Shown here in pieces: positions 8,896-18,586 of a DNA stretch of 64,000 bases; within the stretch, counting starts at the first letter, position 1; each line of letters starts with the position of its first letter. The translations under genes and the position numbers were made by a program. The DNA comes from Stenotrophomonas maltophilia. GTDB lineage: Bacteria > Pseudomonadota > Gammaproteobacteria > Xanthomonadales > Xanthomonadaceae. Under the pieces are notes generated by a model. It worked only from the letters and a program-made list of their open reading frames with translations, ran no database searches and was not told where the DNA came from. The stretch spans positions 2,116,750 through 2,180,749 of the forward strand of contig NZ_CP033877.1 in NCBI RefSeq assembly GCF_006970445.1, written 5' to 3'.

Positions 8896-8911
8896 CGACG
8901 GAATTCCGTCG
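8896..8911. repeat. 16-base perfect palindrome in the fliK-fliL gap
   Basis: CGACGGAATTCCGTCG, immediately upstream of the fliL sigma-54 promoter. It could be a repeat remnant or a binding site; a related but imperfect sequence (GCGACGGGAATTCGTCGC) occurs near 20234 before another hairpin, which favours a repeat. Confidence 0.45.
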
Positions 8912-8937
8912 GGGTGCCACCCACCCCGCTCTGGTGG

Positions 8938-8957
8938 GTGCCAACCTTGGTTGGCAC
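8938..8957. repeat. SMAG-like palindrome
   Basis: GTGCCAACC-TT-GGTTGGCAC, preceded by GTGG rather than GTAG, just after the fliK stop. Same core as the elements at 2260 and 62558. It may also act as a transcript 3' hairpin for fliK. Confidence 0.75.
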
Positions 8958-8962
8958 ATCTG

Positions 8963-10126
8963 TCAGGCGTAGGCGTCCAGCAATCCGCGCTGGCGGATCA
9001 ACTGTGCGGACGACACGCTGGCGTCGCCCGGCGTCGGTTCTCCGTCGCCGGTCATGCCGCCGCCACCGGGCTGTCCCGACGCATTGCCGTCACCGCCCGG
9101 CGCCTGGTGGCCGACATCGGCGTGGGCCAGCTGGAAGCCCTGTTCGCCCAGCAGCTCGCGCAGGCGCGGCAGGCTGCTTTCCAGCGCCTGCCGCACGTCC
9201 ACGTGCGGGCTGCTGAAGCTGGCATGCACCTTGTCGCCGTTCAACTGCAGTCGCACGTCGACCGGGCCCATGTCGTCCGGGCTCAGGCGGATGTGGGCGT
9301 GGCCGATCTTCTGGTCGGCCAGCCAGCCCAGGCGAGCACCGATGGCCTGATCGAAGCCATCGTCACCCAGCACGGGCTTCGGCGTGGGTTCGCCATTGAA
9401 GATCGCGTTGCCGGTGGCGAGCGCCGCCTTCAGGTCCTGTACGGCGGCCGCTGCCGGTGCATGCAGCAGTGGTGTACTGGCGCGGTCGCCAAGGGCGGCC
9501 ACGTCGCTGCCTTCGCCGCGCTCGCTGCGCTTGCCGGGCAGGATCATCTCCGGCAGTGGCAGCGTGGTGGCATCGTCAGCGCTGGCCGACGCCGGTTTGC
9601 CGTCGGCCGTCGCTGCGGTGGCCGCTGCCGGGGCGGTTGCAGGCAGTGCCGGGTTCGCGGCGGGGGCAACGGGCAGCGCGCTACCGTCGCTGGCCAACGA
9701 CGGTGCAGCAGTGGTCGGCAGAGCGGCGGCCGGATCCACGGGCGTCGGCATTGCCAGCACCAGACCGGCCAGGCCGAGCGGTGGCCATGGGGCGTCCTCG
9801 GTCGCGGCGGGCTTGTCCTTGTCGGCGCCGGGTCCAGCCGGGGTCACGGCAACAGGCGGTAGCGGAGGCGTTTCAGCGGTTGCCGCTTCGGCGTCCGCGC
9901 TGCGTTCGCCCGGTGCGTGGCCATTGCTGTCGGTGGTCGACGGCTGGCTCGGCGTGGCTGGCGTCGGCGTAGTGGCGCTGCCGGCAGGGGCGGGTGCAGA
10001 GGGCGCGCCGTCCTGCAGCAGCTGGCTGAAGTCCTTTCCGCCTTCGCTGCGTGAGGCGCGCGCCGCACTGTTGCTGCTGGCGGGCGTGGCCGGGTTGGCG
10101 CTGCTGGCGAGCGGGGTGGGCATCAC
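8963..10126 (-). CDS. fliK: FliK, flagellar hook-length control protein
   Basis: 387 residues. The first ~240 are low-complexity, rich in Ala, Pro, Thr and Ser, as expected of the secreted molecular ruler. The C-terminal Flg_hook domain is recognisable: HIRLSPDDMGPVDVRLQLNG, VHASFSSPHVDVRQALE and LPRLRELLGEQGFQLAHADV. In the family FliK measures the hook and triggers FlhB to switch substrates. Its ATG overlaps the fliJ stop by 4 bases. Last gene of the fliE-fliK operon. Confidence 0.95.
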   Translation of the reverse strand: MMPTPLASSANPATPASSNSAARASRSEGGKDFSQLLQDGAPSAPAPAGSATTPTPATPSQPSTTDSNGHAPGERSADAEAATAETPPLPPVAVTPAGPGADKDKPAATEDAPWPPLGLAGLVLAMPTPVDPAAALPTTAAPSLASDGSALPVAPAANPALPATAPAAATAATADGKPASASADDATTLPLPEMILPGKRSERGEGSDVAALGDRASTPLLHAPAAAAVQDLKAALATGNAIFNGEPTPKPVLGDDGFDQAIGARLGWLADQKIGHAHIRLSPDDMGPVDVRLQLNGDKVHASFSSPHVDVRQALESSLPRLRELLGEQGFQLAHADVGHQAPGGDGNASGQPGGGGMTGDGEPTPGDASVSSAQLIRQRGLLDAYA

Positions 10127-10590
10127 GAGCGGCCTCCCTGCTCGGCGCCGTCCTGGTCTTCGGCCTGCACCAGGCGCGCACGCCGCGCACCAATGTCGTC
10201 CATCTCGCGCTGGTCGCGGCGGTCGGTCACCACTTTTTCCTGTGCGCGGTAGCTCGCGGCCAGCTGCTCCAGCACCGCCTTGTCTCGGCTGGCCAGGATC
10301 AGGCGGGCGCGCTCGGCCTCTACCTTTTCGCGGTTGCCGTTGACCGTAGCCTGCTGCTGCTCGACCGCACTGTCCAGGCGATCAAGGAAGGCGCGGCGGT
10401 TCAGCAGCTGCGCCGGGCTGGTCGCCGCCATCTGGGCGTTGGCGTACTCCTCGGCATAGCGGCGAAGTTCGTCCAGTCGCGATAGATGGGTGTCGAGCAC
10501 ACGCTGGCGTTCGGCCAGGTCGCGGGCGACCGCGTCCTCGTGTTCCTGGGCCCGCTTGAGCAGGGGATCGATGCGCTTGGACTGGTTCAT
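10123..10590 (-). CDS. fliJ: FliJ, flagellar export chaperone-escort and ATPase stalk
   Basis: 155 residues, almost entirely predicted alpha-helical coiled coil rich in Glu, Arg, Ala and Gln (for example AQEHEDAVARDLAERQRVLD and LLNRRAFLDRLDSAVEQQQA), the FliJ pattern. FliJ acts as a central stalk of the FliI hexamer and touches FlhA. It starts 3 bases after fliI and overlaps fliK. Confidence 0.93.
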   Translation of the reverse strand: MNQSKRIDPLLKRAQEHEDAVARDLAERQRVLDTHLSRLDELRRYAEEYANAQMAATSPAQLLNRRAFLDRLDSAVEQQQATVNGNREKVEAERARLILASRDKAVLEQLAASYRAQEKVVTDRRDQREMDDIGARRARLVQAEDQDGAEQGGRS

Positions 10591-10593
10591 GGC

Positions 10594-11979
10594 TTAACTC
10601 TCTTGTTCCACCAGGCGCTGCAGCGCCGCCTGGCTGTGCGGGAGATCTGCGGCCTTGGCAACGTCCTGGCCGAGGAACTCCATGATTTCCGGCCAGCGTT
10701 CCAGGGCTTCGTCGGTGGCCGCATCGTTACCGCGCTGGTAGGCACCGATCGCGATCAGGTCACGGTTGGCCGAGTAGGCCGAGACCAGTCGCTTCAACTT
10801 GCGGATGCGCAGGCGCCACGGTTCGTCAGCGATTTCCGTGACCACGCGGCTGACCGACGATTCGACGTCGATGGCCGGGTACAGGCCGCTGTCGGCCACG
10901 CGGCGCGAGAGCAGGATGTGGCCATCGAGGATCGCGCGCGCGGCGTCGGCGATCGGATCCTGCGGATCATCGCCTTCGGTCAGTACGGTGTAGAACGCGG
11001 TGATCGAGCCACGGCCCTTGGCGCCGTTGCCGGCGCGTTCGACCAGCGCCGGCAGCTTGGCGAACACCGAGGGCGGGTAGCCGCGGGTGGTCGGTGGTTC
11101 ACCGACCGACAGGCCGATCTCGCGCTGCGCCTGGGCGAAGCGGGTCAGCGAGTCCATCAGCAGCAGCACGTTCAGGCCCTGGTCGCGGAACCATTCGGCA
11201 ATGGCCGTGGCGCGGTAGGCACCGTGCAGGCGCGCCAGCGGCGGCCGGTCGGCGGGGCTGGCGACCACCACGGCGCGGCGCAGTCCTTCCTCGCCCAGCG
11301 TGGTTTCGACGAAATCGCGCACTTCGCGGCCACGTTCACCGATCAGGCCGACCACGATCACGTCGGCGGCGGTGTAGCGGGTCATCATGCCCAGCAGCGT
11401 CGACTTGCCGACGCCGGAGCCGGCGAACAGGCCGACGCGCTGGCCGCGACCGATCGGCAGCAGCGCGTTGATCGCGCGCACGCCCACGTCCAGCGGCTGG
11501 GTGATCGGTTCTCGCGCCAGCGGATTGATCGACACGCCGGCCATGCCGACGTGGCCTTCGGCGCGGATCGGGCCCTTGCCATCCAGCGGTACGCCATCGC
11601 TGTCGATGACGCGGCCGAGCAGGCCTTCGCCCACTTCCACGCCGCCACGTCGTGCCGACGGCACCACCCGGGCATTGGGCAGCAGGCCATGCAGTTCGGC
11701 GCTGGGCATCAGGTAGGTGCGTTCGCCGGCGAAGCCGACCACTTCGGCGTCGACCCAGCCACCATCGACCACTTCCACCTTGCAGCTGGCACCCAGCGGT
11801 GCCTCGCAGCCGACGGCTTCCAGGGTCAGTCCGACCGCGCGGCGCAGCACGCCCTCGCGGATCAGGCCGCGACCATGCGCGGTATCCACGCGCAGGCCAT
11901 CCAGGCGCCGGGCCAGGCGCAGGTTGCGGGCCACGGCCCAGTCGGCCGGCGGCGCTGCCGGTTGCGGCTCGGTGCTCAT
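10594..11979 (-). CDS. fliI: FliI, flagellar export ATPase
   Basis: 461 residues, an F1-beta-like ATPase that energises protein export at the base of the flagellum. Walker A GSGVGKST is at 187-194, followed by GLIGERGREVRDFVE and the Walker B region LLLMDSLTRFAQAQREIGLS; the SVGEPPTTRGYPPSVF stretch is characteristic of flagellar and type III secretion ATPases. It overlaps fliH by 4 bases and is followed closely by fliJ. Identification is secure. Confidence 0.98.
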   Translation of the reverse strand: MSTEPQPAAPPADWAVARNLRLARRLDGLRVDTAHGRGLIREGVLRRAVGLTLEAVGCEAPLGASCKVEVVDGGWVDAEVVGFAGERTYLMPSAELHGLLPNARVVPSARRGGVEVGEGLLGRVIDSDGVPLDGKGPIRAEGHVGMAGVSINPLAREPITQPLDVGVRAINALLPIGRGQRVGLFAGSGVGKSTLLGMMTRYTAADVIVVGLIGERGREVRDFVETTLGEEGLRRAVVVASPADRPPLARLHGAYRATAIAEWFRDQGLNVLLLMDSLTRFAQAQREIGLSVGEPPTTRGYPPSVFAKLPALVERAGNGAKGRGSITAFYTVLTEGDDPQDPIADAARAILDGHILLSRRVADSGLYPAIDVESSVSRVVTEIADEPWRLRIRKLKRLVSAYSANRDLIAIGAYQRGNDAATDEALERWPEIMEFLGQDVAKAADLPHSQAALQRLVEQES

Positions 11980-12617
11980 GCGGTGGCTCCGGTCTGGCGG
12001 ATCACCGCGTCCAGCGCGCCGCGCAGGCGGGCTTCCAGGGTGCCATCGATGCGCACAGCTTCGGCGTGCACGCGCAGATCGCCACGGCTGAGGCTGGTAT
12101 CGGGCACAAGTCGCTGCGCCGGCGACAGGTTCAACAGCGGGGCGAGGGCGGCGATGTCATCCGGATGCAGCCGCACTTCCACCTCGCGGGTACTGCCGCC
12201 GACCGCATCGATCGCTTCGCCGACCAGCTGCGCCAGCAGTGCCGGCTCGGCTTCGTAGGCGCGGCCGACCAGCGCGCCGGCGATGCGCACTGCCAGTTCG
12301 CCGAGTGCACCGACCACTTCGTTCTCCAGCCGCACCAGAGGCCGGCTGAAGTTGTCGAGGATGCCTTCGATCTGCGCGGCGAGGCGGCGCACCTCGGCCT
12401 GTCCCTGGCCGTAGCCGTCGGCATGGCCCTGGTCGAACCCTTCCTTCTCCGCGCTGTCCTGGATTGCCTGGATTTCCTCCAGGGTCGGCAGCTGCAGCGG
12501 CGGCTCCGGTTCGTGCTCCGGGTCCGGCTCGGTCAGTTCGAACACATCCTCCTGCTCCAGCACCGGTTCGGGCTGGGCCAGCAGGTCCGGGGCGAGCCAG
12601 CGCACGACATTGCTCAC
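11976..12617 (-). CDS. fliH: FliH, negative regulator and C-ring tether of FliI
   Basis: 213 residues. An acidic, proline-rich N-terminus is followed by a helical segment (KEGFDQGHADGYGQGQAEVR) with the glycine-spaced repeats seen in FliH, and a C-terminal FliH/V-ATPase subunit E-like domain with VEVRLHPDDIAAL. FliH binds FliI and anchors it to FliN. Overlaps fliG and fliI by 4 bases each. Confidence 0.95.
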   Translation of the reverse strand: MSNVVRWLAPDLLAQPEPVLEQEDVFELTEPDPEHEPEPPLQLPTLEEIQAIQDSAEKEGFDQGHADGYGQGQAEVRRLAAQIEGILDNFSRPLVRLENEVVGALGELAVRIAGALVGRAYEAEPALLAQLVGEAIDAVGGSTREVEVRLHPDDIAALAPLLNLSPAQRLVPDTSLSRGDLRVHAEAVRIDGTLEARLRGALDAVIRQTGATA

Positions 12618-13615
12618 AGCATGGCCTCCGCGCTGCCACCGATGGTGACCGTGCCTTCATCGGCCATGCGCTTGACGATGGCCAGGATCTCGCGCTGCGC
12701 GCCTTCAACGTCGGACAGGCGCACCGGTCCGCGGGCCTCCATGTCTTCCAGCAGGATTTCGGCCGCACGCTGCGACATGTTGCGGGTGATCTTGTCGCGC
12801 ACCTTGATGTCGGCACCGCGCAGGGCCAGGCCCAGACGCTCGCCGCTCACCTCGCGCAGCACCAGCTGCATCTCGCGATCGTCGAGGTCGACCAGGTCGT
12901 CGAACACGAACATCAAGTCCTGGATGCGGTTGCTCAACGGCGCATCGATGCGCGCGATCTCGCCCAGGATCGCCTGGTCCTGGCCGCTGTCCATGAAGTT
13001 CAGGATATTGGCCGCGCACTGCACGCCGCCGATGTTGGACGACTTCAGGTTCTGGTTGCCGGCGAACTGGCGTTCCATGATCTCGTTGAGTTCATTGAGC
13101 GCGTTCGGCGGAATGCCGTCGAGGGTGGCGATACGCAGCAGCACGTCGACGCGGGTACGGTCGGGCAGCAGCTTCAGCGCGTCGGCGGCCTGGTCGGTCT
13201 CCAGGTGCGCCATCACGATGGCGATGATCTGCGGGTGCTCGTTGCGCACCAGGTCAGCCACCGCACGCGGGTCCATCCACTTCAGTGCGTCCAGGCCGGT
13301 GGTGTTGCGGCCGAGCAGGATGCGGTCGATCAGGTTGCCGGCCTTCTCGCTGCCCAGCGCCTGTACCAGCATGTTGCGGATGTAGTCGTCCGAGCCCACG
13401 CCCAGCGAGGTCTTCGAGCCCAGCTCCTGGCCGAACTGGTCCATCACCCGTTCCACCTGCTCGCGGGTGATGTCGGTCATGGTGGCCATGGCGATACCGA
13501 TCTTCTGCACCTCCTTGGGTTCCATGTGGCGCAGCACTTCGGCCGCGTCCAGTTCACCCAGCGAAAGCAGCAGTACAGCGGCGCGCTGTACGCCAGTCAG
13601 TGCTGCCTCAGTCAT
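12614..13615 (-). CDS. fliG: FliG, flagellar motor switch rotor protein
   Basis: 333 residues, the standard FliG length. N-terminal FliF-binding domain (GVQRAAVLLLSLGELDAAEV), middle domain with the EHPQ motif (VRNEHPQIIAIVMAHLE), and C-terminal torque domain (FVFDDLVDLDDREMQLVLRE) carrying the charged residues that interact with the MotA stator. Its start overlaps the fliF 3' end by 8 bases. Confidence 0.98.
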   Translation of the reverse strand: MTEAALTGVQRAAVLLLSLGELDAAEVLRHMEPKEVQKIGIAMATMTDITREQVERVMDQFGQELGSKTSLGVGSDDYIRNMLVQALGSEKAGNLIDRILLGRNTTGLDALKWMDPRAVADLVRNEHPQIIAIVMAHLETDQAADALKLLPDRTRVDVLLRIATLDGIPPNALNELNEIMERQFAGNQNLKSSNIGGVQCAANILNFMDSGQDQAILGEIARIDAPLSNRIQDLMFVFDDLVDLDDREMQLVLREVSGERLGLALRGADIKVRDKITRNMSQRAAEILLEDMEARGPVRLSDVEGAQREILAIVKRMADEGTVTIGGSAEAML

Positions 13616-15251
13616 TGGCCACCCAACCCTTGACCACCTGGGCCACGCGCTTGGAGTCGGTCTTCACGGCTTCACGCGCCATCCGCAGTCGTTCCTCATA
13701 TGAATCCACCGGCAGGGCCAGTGCATCCGGCCCGCCCAGGCTGGCCCGGTCGGCGCCCAGCGCCGGCAGCGGGGTGCCATCGTCATCGACCAGCTGCACG
13801 TCCGCGGTGTGCGGCTCCAGTACCTGCTCGTCGTTCTTCTTCTGGCCGGTGATCGCGCGCAGTGCCGGGCGCAGCACGCCGAACAGCAGCGCCAGCACCA
13901 CCACCGCGCCGAGCAGCATGCGGCCGGCATCGTGCACCCACGGCAGTTCCCACCAGGCCGGGCCTTCGACCGGCGTGGTGTCACGCACGAACGGGGCATT
14001 CATCACCGACACGGTGTCGCCACGCTCGGCATTGAAGCCGACGGCCTGCTTGACCAGCGCCTCGACGCGGGTCAGTTCCGCGGCCGACAGCGGCTGCGGC
14101 GCAACCTTGCCGTTGGCACCGGCACGCGGCACGTTGTCCACCAGCACCGCCACCGAGACGCGCTTGATGCGGCCGGCCGGCTGGCGGGTGTGCTGCAGGG
14201 TGCGGTCCAGCTCGTAGTTGCGGGTCGCGTTCTTGCTGCTTTCGGTCGGGGTCTGTGCAGTGGCCGGTGCGGCCTGCTGGCCCGGCGGGCTGTTGCTGGT
14301 CGCGCCCGGTACGCCCTGCGGGCCCGGAGTGCTGGTGGTGTTCTCGCTCATCTGCTCGCTGCGCAGCTTCTGCGGCTCACCGTTGTAAAGCTCACGGGCT
14401 TCCTCGGTCACCGAGAAGTCCATGTCCACGCTCACTTCCGGGTTGACCCGGCCGGGGCCGGTCATCGGCTCCAGCAGCTCGCGGATGCGCTGGTTGAACG
14501 AGGTTTCCTGGCGACGCACCTGCTCGAACTGGGCGGCGTTGACCGCAGCCTCGCTGTTCGGGTCGGTGATGCTGAGCATGCGCCCGCTCTGGTCGACCAC
14601 GGTCACCCGTTCCGGAGCGAGGTCCGGAATGCTGGCCGCGACCATGTGCACGATCGCGTCCACCTGGCTGCGCTCCAGCTGCTGGCCGCCGCGCAGTTCC
14701 AGGGTGACCGAGGCGCTGGCCACGTCACGCTGGCGGGTGAACGCGCTGGGCTTGGGAATGGCCAGGTGCACGCGCGAATCGCGCACCGGGCGCAGCGTGT
14801 TGATGGTGCGCGACAGCTCGGTTTCCAGCGCATGCTGGTAGCGCGCACTTTCCACGAACTGGCTGACGCCGAAGCCCGGATCGCGCTCCATCAGTTCGAA
14901 GCCGAGCTTGCCGCTGTCGGTCAGGCCGGAGCCGGCCAGCTTCAGGCGGGCATCATGCAGGTTCTTTTCCGGCACGGTGATGCCACCGGTGGCCGGATCG
15001 AGCGCGAACGGAATCTGCGCAGCGCGCAGCAGGTCGGTTGCTTCAGCGGTCGCCTTCTGGTCCAGGCCGGTGTACAGCGGGACCATGCCCGGCTTCTGCG
15101 ACCAGAAGAACACGGACAGGCCTGCCGCCACCGCCACCGCGATCATCGCCATCAGGCCCAGCCGACGGGTGATCTGCAGACTTTGCAGGCGGTCGAACCA
15201 TTGCCCGGCCTTCTCGGCGTTCAGGCTGTCCTTGGAGAGCGTCAGTGCCAT
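13608..15251 (-). CDS. fliF: FliF, flagellar MS-ring protein
   Basis: 547 residues. An N-terminal transmembrane helix (LMAMIAVAVAAGLSVFFW) and a second near the C-terminus (RMLLGAVVVLALLFGVLRPAL) flank the periplasmic YscJ/FliF domains (VPLYTGLDQKATAEATDLLR; ASVTLELRGGQQLERSQVDA). The acidic C-terminal tail after residue ~490 is the FliG-binding region. FliF forms the MS-ring on which the rest of the basal body is assembled. It follows fliE by 13 bases. Confidence 0.98.
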   Translation of the reverse strand: MALTLSKDSLNAEKAGQWFDRLQSLQITRRLGLMAMIAVAVAAGLSVFFWSQKPGMVPLYTGLDQKATAEATDLLRAAQIPFALDPATGGITVPEKNLHDARLKLAGSGLTDSGKLGFELMERDPGFGVSQFVESARYQHALETELSRTINTLRPVRDSRVHLAIPKPSAFTRQRDVASASVTLELRGGQQLERSQVDAIVHMVAASIPDLAPERVTVVDQSGRMLSITDPNSEAAVNAAQFEQVRRQETSFNQRIRELLEPMTGPGRVNPEVSVDMDFSVTEEARELYNGEPQKLRSEQMSENTTSTPGPQGVPGATSNSPPGQQAAPATAQTPTESSKNATRNYELDRTLQHTRQPAGRIKRVSVAVLVDNVPRAGANGKVAPQPLSAAELTRVEALVKQAVGFNAERGDTVSVMNAPFVRDTTPVEGPAWWELPWVHDAGRMLLGAVVVLALLFGVLRPALRAITGQKKNDEQVLEPHTADVQLVDDDGTPLPALGADRASLGGPDALALPVDSYEERLRMAREAVKTDSKRVAQVVKGWVAND

Positions 15252-15264
15252 GCGTCAACGTTCC

Positions 15265-15630
15265 TTACAGCGGCATGTTCATCACGTCCTGGTAAGCCTG
15301 GACGAGACGGTTGCGGACTTCCACGGTGGCGCGGAAGGCGATCTGGGACTGCTGCGAGGCGACCATCACCTTGGCCAGGTCGGCACTGGGGTCGCCCATT
15401 TCGAAGGCCTTGGCGAGGGCGCCGGACTTCTGTTGTGCATCGTTGACGCCGGCAATCGCACCACGCAGGGTTTCGGTGAAGCTGGCCGGCTGCACCTGCG
15501 GTGCGTCCAGCACCGTGCCCGGAAGGGCATTGCTGCGCGGCGTTTCGCCCAGCGGGTTGAGCGCCGGCTGTCCCATCTGGGTCTGATAGGAGCGGATCTG
15601 CGAAAGGATCGAAGTGACGGAGTGGGACAT
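15265..15630 (-). CDS. fliE: FliE, MS-ring/rod junction protein
   Basis: 121 residues. The C-terminal half is conserved (FTETLRGAIAGVNDAQQKSG, ADLAKVMVASQQSQIAFRAT, EVRNRLVQAYQDVMNMPL), typical of the small export-substrate FliE linking MS-ring and rod. ATG at 15630 is preferred over an in-frame TTG two codons upstream. First gene of fliEFGHIJK, 48 bases after a sigma-54 promoter. Confidence 0.96.
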   Translation of the reverse strand: MSHSVTSILSQIRSYQTQMGQPALNPLGETPRSNALPGTVLDAPQVQPASFTETLRGAIAGVNDAQQKSGALAKAFEMGDPSADLAKVMVASQQSQIAFRATVEVRNRLVQAYQDVMNMPL

Positions 15631-15677
15631 CTGCAACGGTTCCAGAAACAGGGGATGGGGTTGTCTGCTGGAGCAGG

Positions 15678-15693
15678 TGCAAGTGCCGTGCCG
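15678..15693 (-). promoter_or_regulatory. sigma-54 promoter of fliEFGHIJK
   Basis: Minus-strand CGGCACGGCACTTGCA: GG and GC twelve bases apart, with CACG at -24 and TTGCA at -12 as in the consensus. It lies 48 bases before the fliE ATG. Confidence 0.85.
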
Positions 15694-15762
15694 AAACCGG
15701 TTTTCGATTCAGTGAAGTGAGGAGGTTGGGTGTGCGTGCGGGGTTGCACCCCGCTCCCCGCG

Positions 15763-15787
15763 GTAGTGCCGGCCGCTGGCCGGCAAC
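15763..15787 (+). repeat. SMAG palindrome (GTAG end on plus strand)
   Basis: GTAG followed by TGCCGGCC-GCT-GGCCGGCA. The same unit recurs at 39136 and 43115. A short CGGGGT-TGC-ACCCCG hairpin lies just before it. Confidence 0.85.
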
Positions 15788-15801
15788 CTCAGCAGCAACG
15801 G

Positions 15802-15831
15802 CCGAAGCCGAAGCTGAAGCTGAAGCCGAAG
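15802..15831. repeat. five hexamer repeats CYGAAG
   Basis: CCGAAG, CCGAAG, CTGAAG, CTGAAG, CCGAAG in tandem, then a decayed unit. No gene covers it, so copy-number change would not alter a protein. Confidence 0.75.
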
Positions 15832-15859
15832 CAACGGCAGAAGCTGGCAATCCGTGGGG

Positions 15860-15960
15860 GGCGGGGTGGGTCCGGTTGCGGGGGACGCCGTAAATCCGTC
15901 CATGGAGGCTCGGTCGCGCCATCCATGGCGCTCACGCCCCGCAACCGGACCCACCCCGCC
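15860..15960. repeat. 101-base long-stem inverted repeat
   Basis: Arms 15860-15883 and 15937-15960 are perfect 24-base inverted copies (left arm starts GGCGGGGTGGGTCCGGTTGC). The 53-base interior holds a further palindrome GCGCCAT-CC-ATGGCGC at 15916-15931 and a TCCATGGA box. It would fold into a very stable cruciform or RNA hairpin. Probably a dispersed intergenic element; I cannot test copy number beyond this window. Confidence 0.8.
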
Positions 15961-16009
15961 TTCGACAGTTTCCCGCTGCTGTCGGAATGGCCGGAGCTGC
16001 TCTCGGTGG

Positions 16010-16029
16010 GTGTCGACCTTGGTCGACAC
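16010..16029. repeat. SMAG-like palindrome
   Basis: GTGTCGACC-TT-GGTCGACAC preceded by GTGG. The same core with a full GTAG occurs at 50107. Confidence 0.75.
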
Positions 16030-16093
16030 GCTTTGGTCGGCACGGGCTCCGACCCCGTTGGCGGCGCCATTTATCCGGCGTCGGTTTTCTGGC

Positions 16094-16510
16094 CTACGGC
16101 TGCAGGGTCCAGCGGCCGGAATTCTGGCGCTGGCGCGGTGCGATGGGGCCGTCGTGCTGGGTGTAGATGAAGCGACCCTGGCGGTCGCTCAGGCAGGTCA
16201 GCAGCAGGGTGTAGTGGGCGGGGCCGTCCGGGTGGCTTTCGGTCATCTGGATTTCCGCGATATGCGGGGCCAGGCGCTGGTAGCGGTAGCTGCCGCCGAT
16301 GCGGAGCGCGGTGCCGAGGATATCCAGCACGTACTGGCTGCCGGCGAAGCTGACCTGCACCATGCGCCCGGCGTTGGGGTTGTCGGGTGCGTACAGCGGG
16401 TCGCTGAGGTTGGTGAACTGGCGTTGGTCGAGCGTGGCGGGCAGGGCGCAATCAGCGGCAGTGGCCAGGGCCGGGCAGAGCAGGGCGGCGAGCAGGATCA
16501 GGCGATGCAT
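16094..16510 (-). CDS. small secreted protein of unknown function
   Basis: 138 residues with a clear signal peptide (MHRLILLAALLCPALATA, cleavage likely after TA-A near 19) and a mature domain with two cysteines (AADCALP and LLLTCLSDR) that could form a disulfide, followed by a Gln/Arg/Trp-rich tail ending SGRWTLQP. No family recognised. A strong ribosome site (AAGGAGG) lies 8 bases before the ATG. It sits between fleQ and the fliE promoter on the same strand but is isolated by hairpins, so a flagellar role is not implied by its position alone. Confidence 0.75.
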   Translation of the reverse strand: MHRLILLAALLCPALATAADCALPATLDQRQFTNLSDPLYAPDNPNAGRMVQVSFAGSQYVLDILGTALRIGGSYRYQRLAPHIAEIQMTESHPDGPAHYTLLLTCLSDRQGRFIYTQHDGPIAPRQRQNSGRWTLQP

Positions 16511-16588
16511 GGTGGAGCCTCCTTGGGATGTCCTTGCCATGCTCCGCAGTGCGGCCGTGTTGTCTCTAGGAAAACCTGCAAATGAGGT

Positions 16589-16625
16589 GGGGTCAGATTC
16601 TTTCCGCAGGAAAGGGATCTGCCCC
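16589..16625. repeat. GGGGTCAGATTC...ATCTGCCCC hairpin
   Basis: Imperfect inverted repeat GGGGTCAGATTCTTTCC / GGAAAGGGATCTGCCCC with a short loop. One of three related hairpins (also 20268-20306 and 52880-52920), all just past the 3' end of a minus-strand gene; here past fleQ and its terminator. Confidence 0.7.
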
Positions 16626-16640
16626 CGGGGCGCCACAAAC

Positions 16641-16670
16641 ACGAACGCCTGGGCAAGCCCAGGCGTTCGT
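16641..16670 (-). terminator. terminator-like hairpin after fleQ
   Basis: Perfect 14-base stem ACGAACGCCTGGGC / GCCCAGGCGTTCGT with a 2-base centre, starting 25 bases past the fleQ stop. On the minus strand it is followed by GTTTGTGG, a weak T-rich tail. Confidence 0.7.
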
Positions 16671-16695
16671 GCCCCCTTCATGCTGGTAGCGCGCT

Positions 16696-18194
<1,499 letters not shown>

Positions 18195-18198
<4 letters not shown>

Positions 18199-18572
18199 GA
18201 TCGATCCTCCCTGAGGCCTTCCAGGATCGGCATGACTTCCTGGATGTAGGACAGCTTGCTGACAAAATTGTCGGCGCCGGCGCGCAGCGCGTGTTCGCGG
18301 TGCTCGGCGTCGTCGAAGTGGCTGGCGATCACGATGTACGGTGCATCGTCCTGCGACTTGATCAGGCGGGTGGCCTGCAGGCCGCCCATTTCCGGCATGG
18401 CCAGGTCCATCAGCACCACCTGCGGGCGCAGCGTTTCCGAGCGCTCGATCGCTTCCAGGCCGTTGCCGGCACTGCCGACGATCTGCAGCCAGTCGATCTT
18501 GCGGAAATGGCGCATCGCCGCGTTGATGAAGCCCTCGTGGTCATCGACCAGCAGGACCGTGAGCTTGTTCAT
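18195..18572 (-). CDS. stand-alone receiver-domain response regulator
   Basis: 125 residues, a receiver domain only: acidic pocket VLLVDDHEGF, phosphoacceptor D56 in VVLMDLAMPEMGG, and the conserved Lys in FVSKLSYIQEV. No output domain. I chose ATG at 18572, 7 bases after AAGGA; an ATG three codons upstream is possible. Between rpoN and fleQ, overlapping fleQ, so probably co-transcribed. It may feed a phosphorylation signal into FleQ/RpoN action or act CheY-like; the partner kinase is not evident. Confidence 0.9.
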
Positions 18573-18586
18573 GTCCAACATCCTTT

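Larger units (their letters stand above)
15694..16093. other. non-coding interval rich in repeats between fliE promoter and the small secreted-protein gene
   Basis: About 400 bases without a credible gene. From left to right: a SMAG palindrome with GTAG at 15763, five CYGAAG hexamers at 15802-15831, a 101-base hairpin at 15860-15960, and a GTGTCGACC palindrome at 16010. Open frames through here reflect the base composition of these repeats. Confidence 0.7.

Noticed and set aside
10486..12258. Plus-strand frame of 590 codons opposite fliI and fliH
   Set aside because: Antisense shadow; low-complexity composition and no start context.
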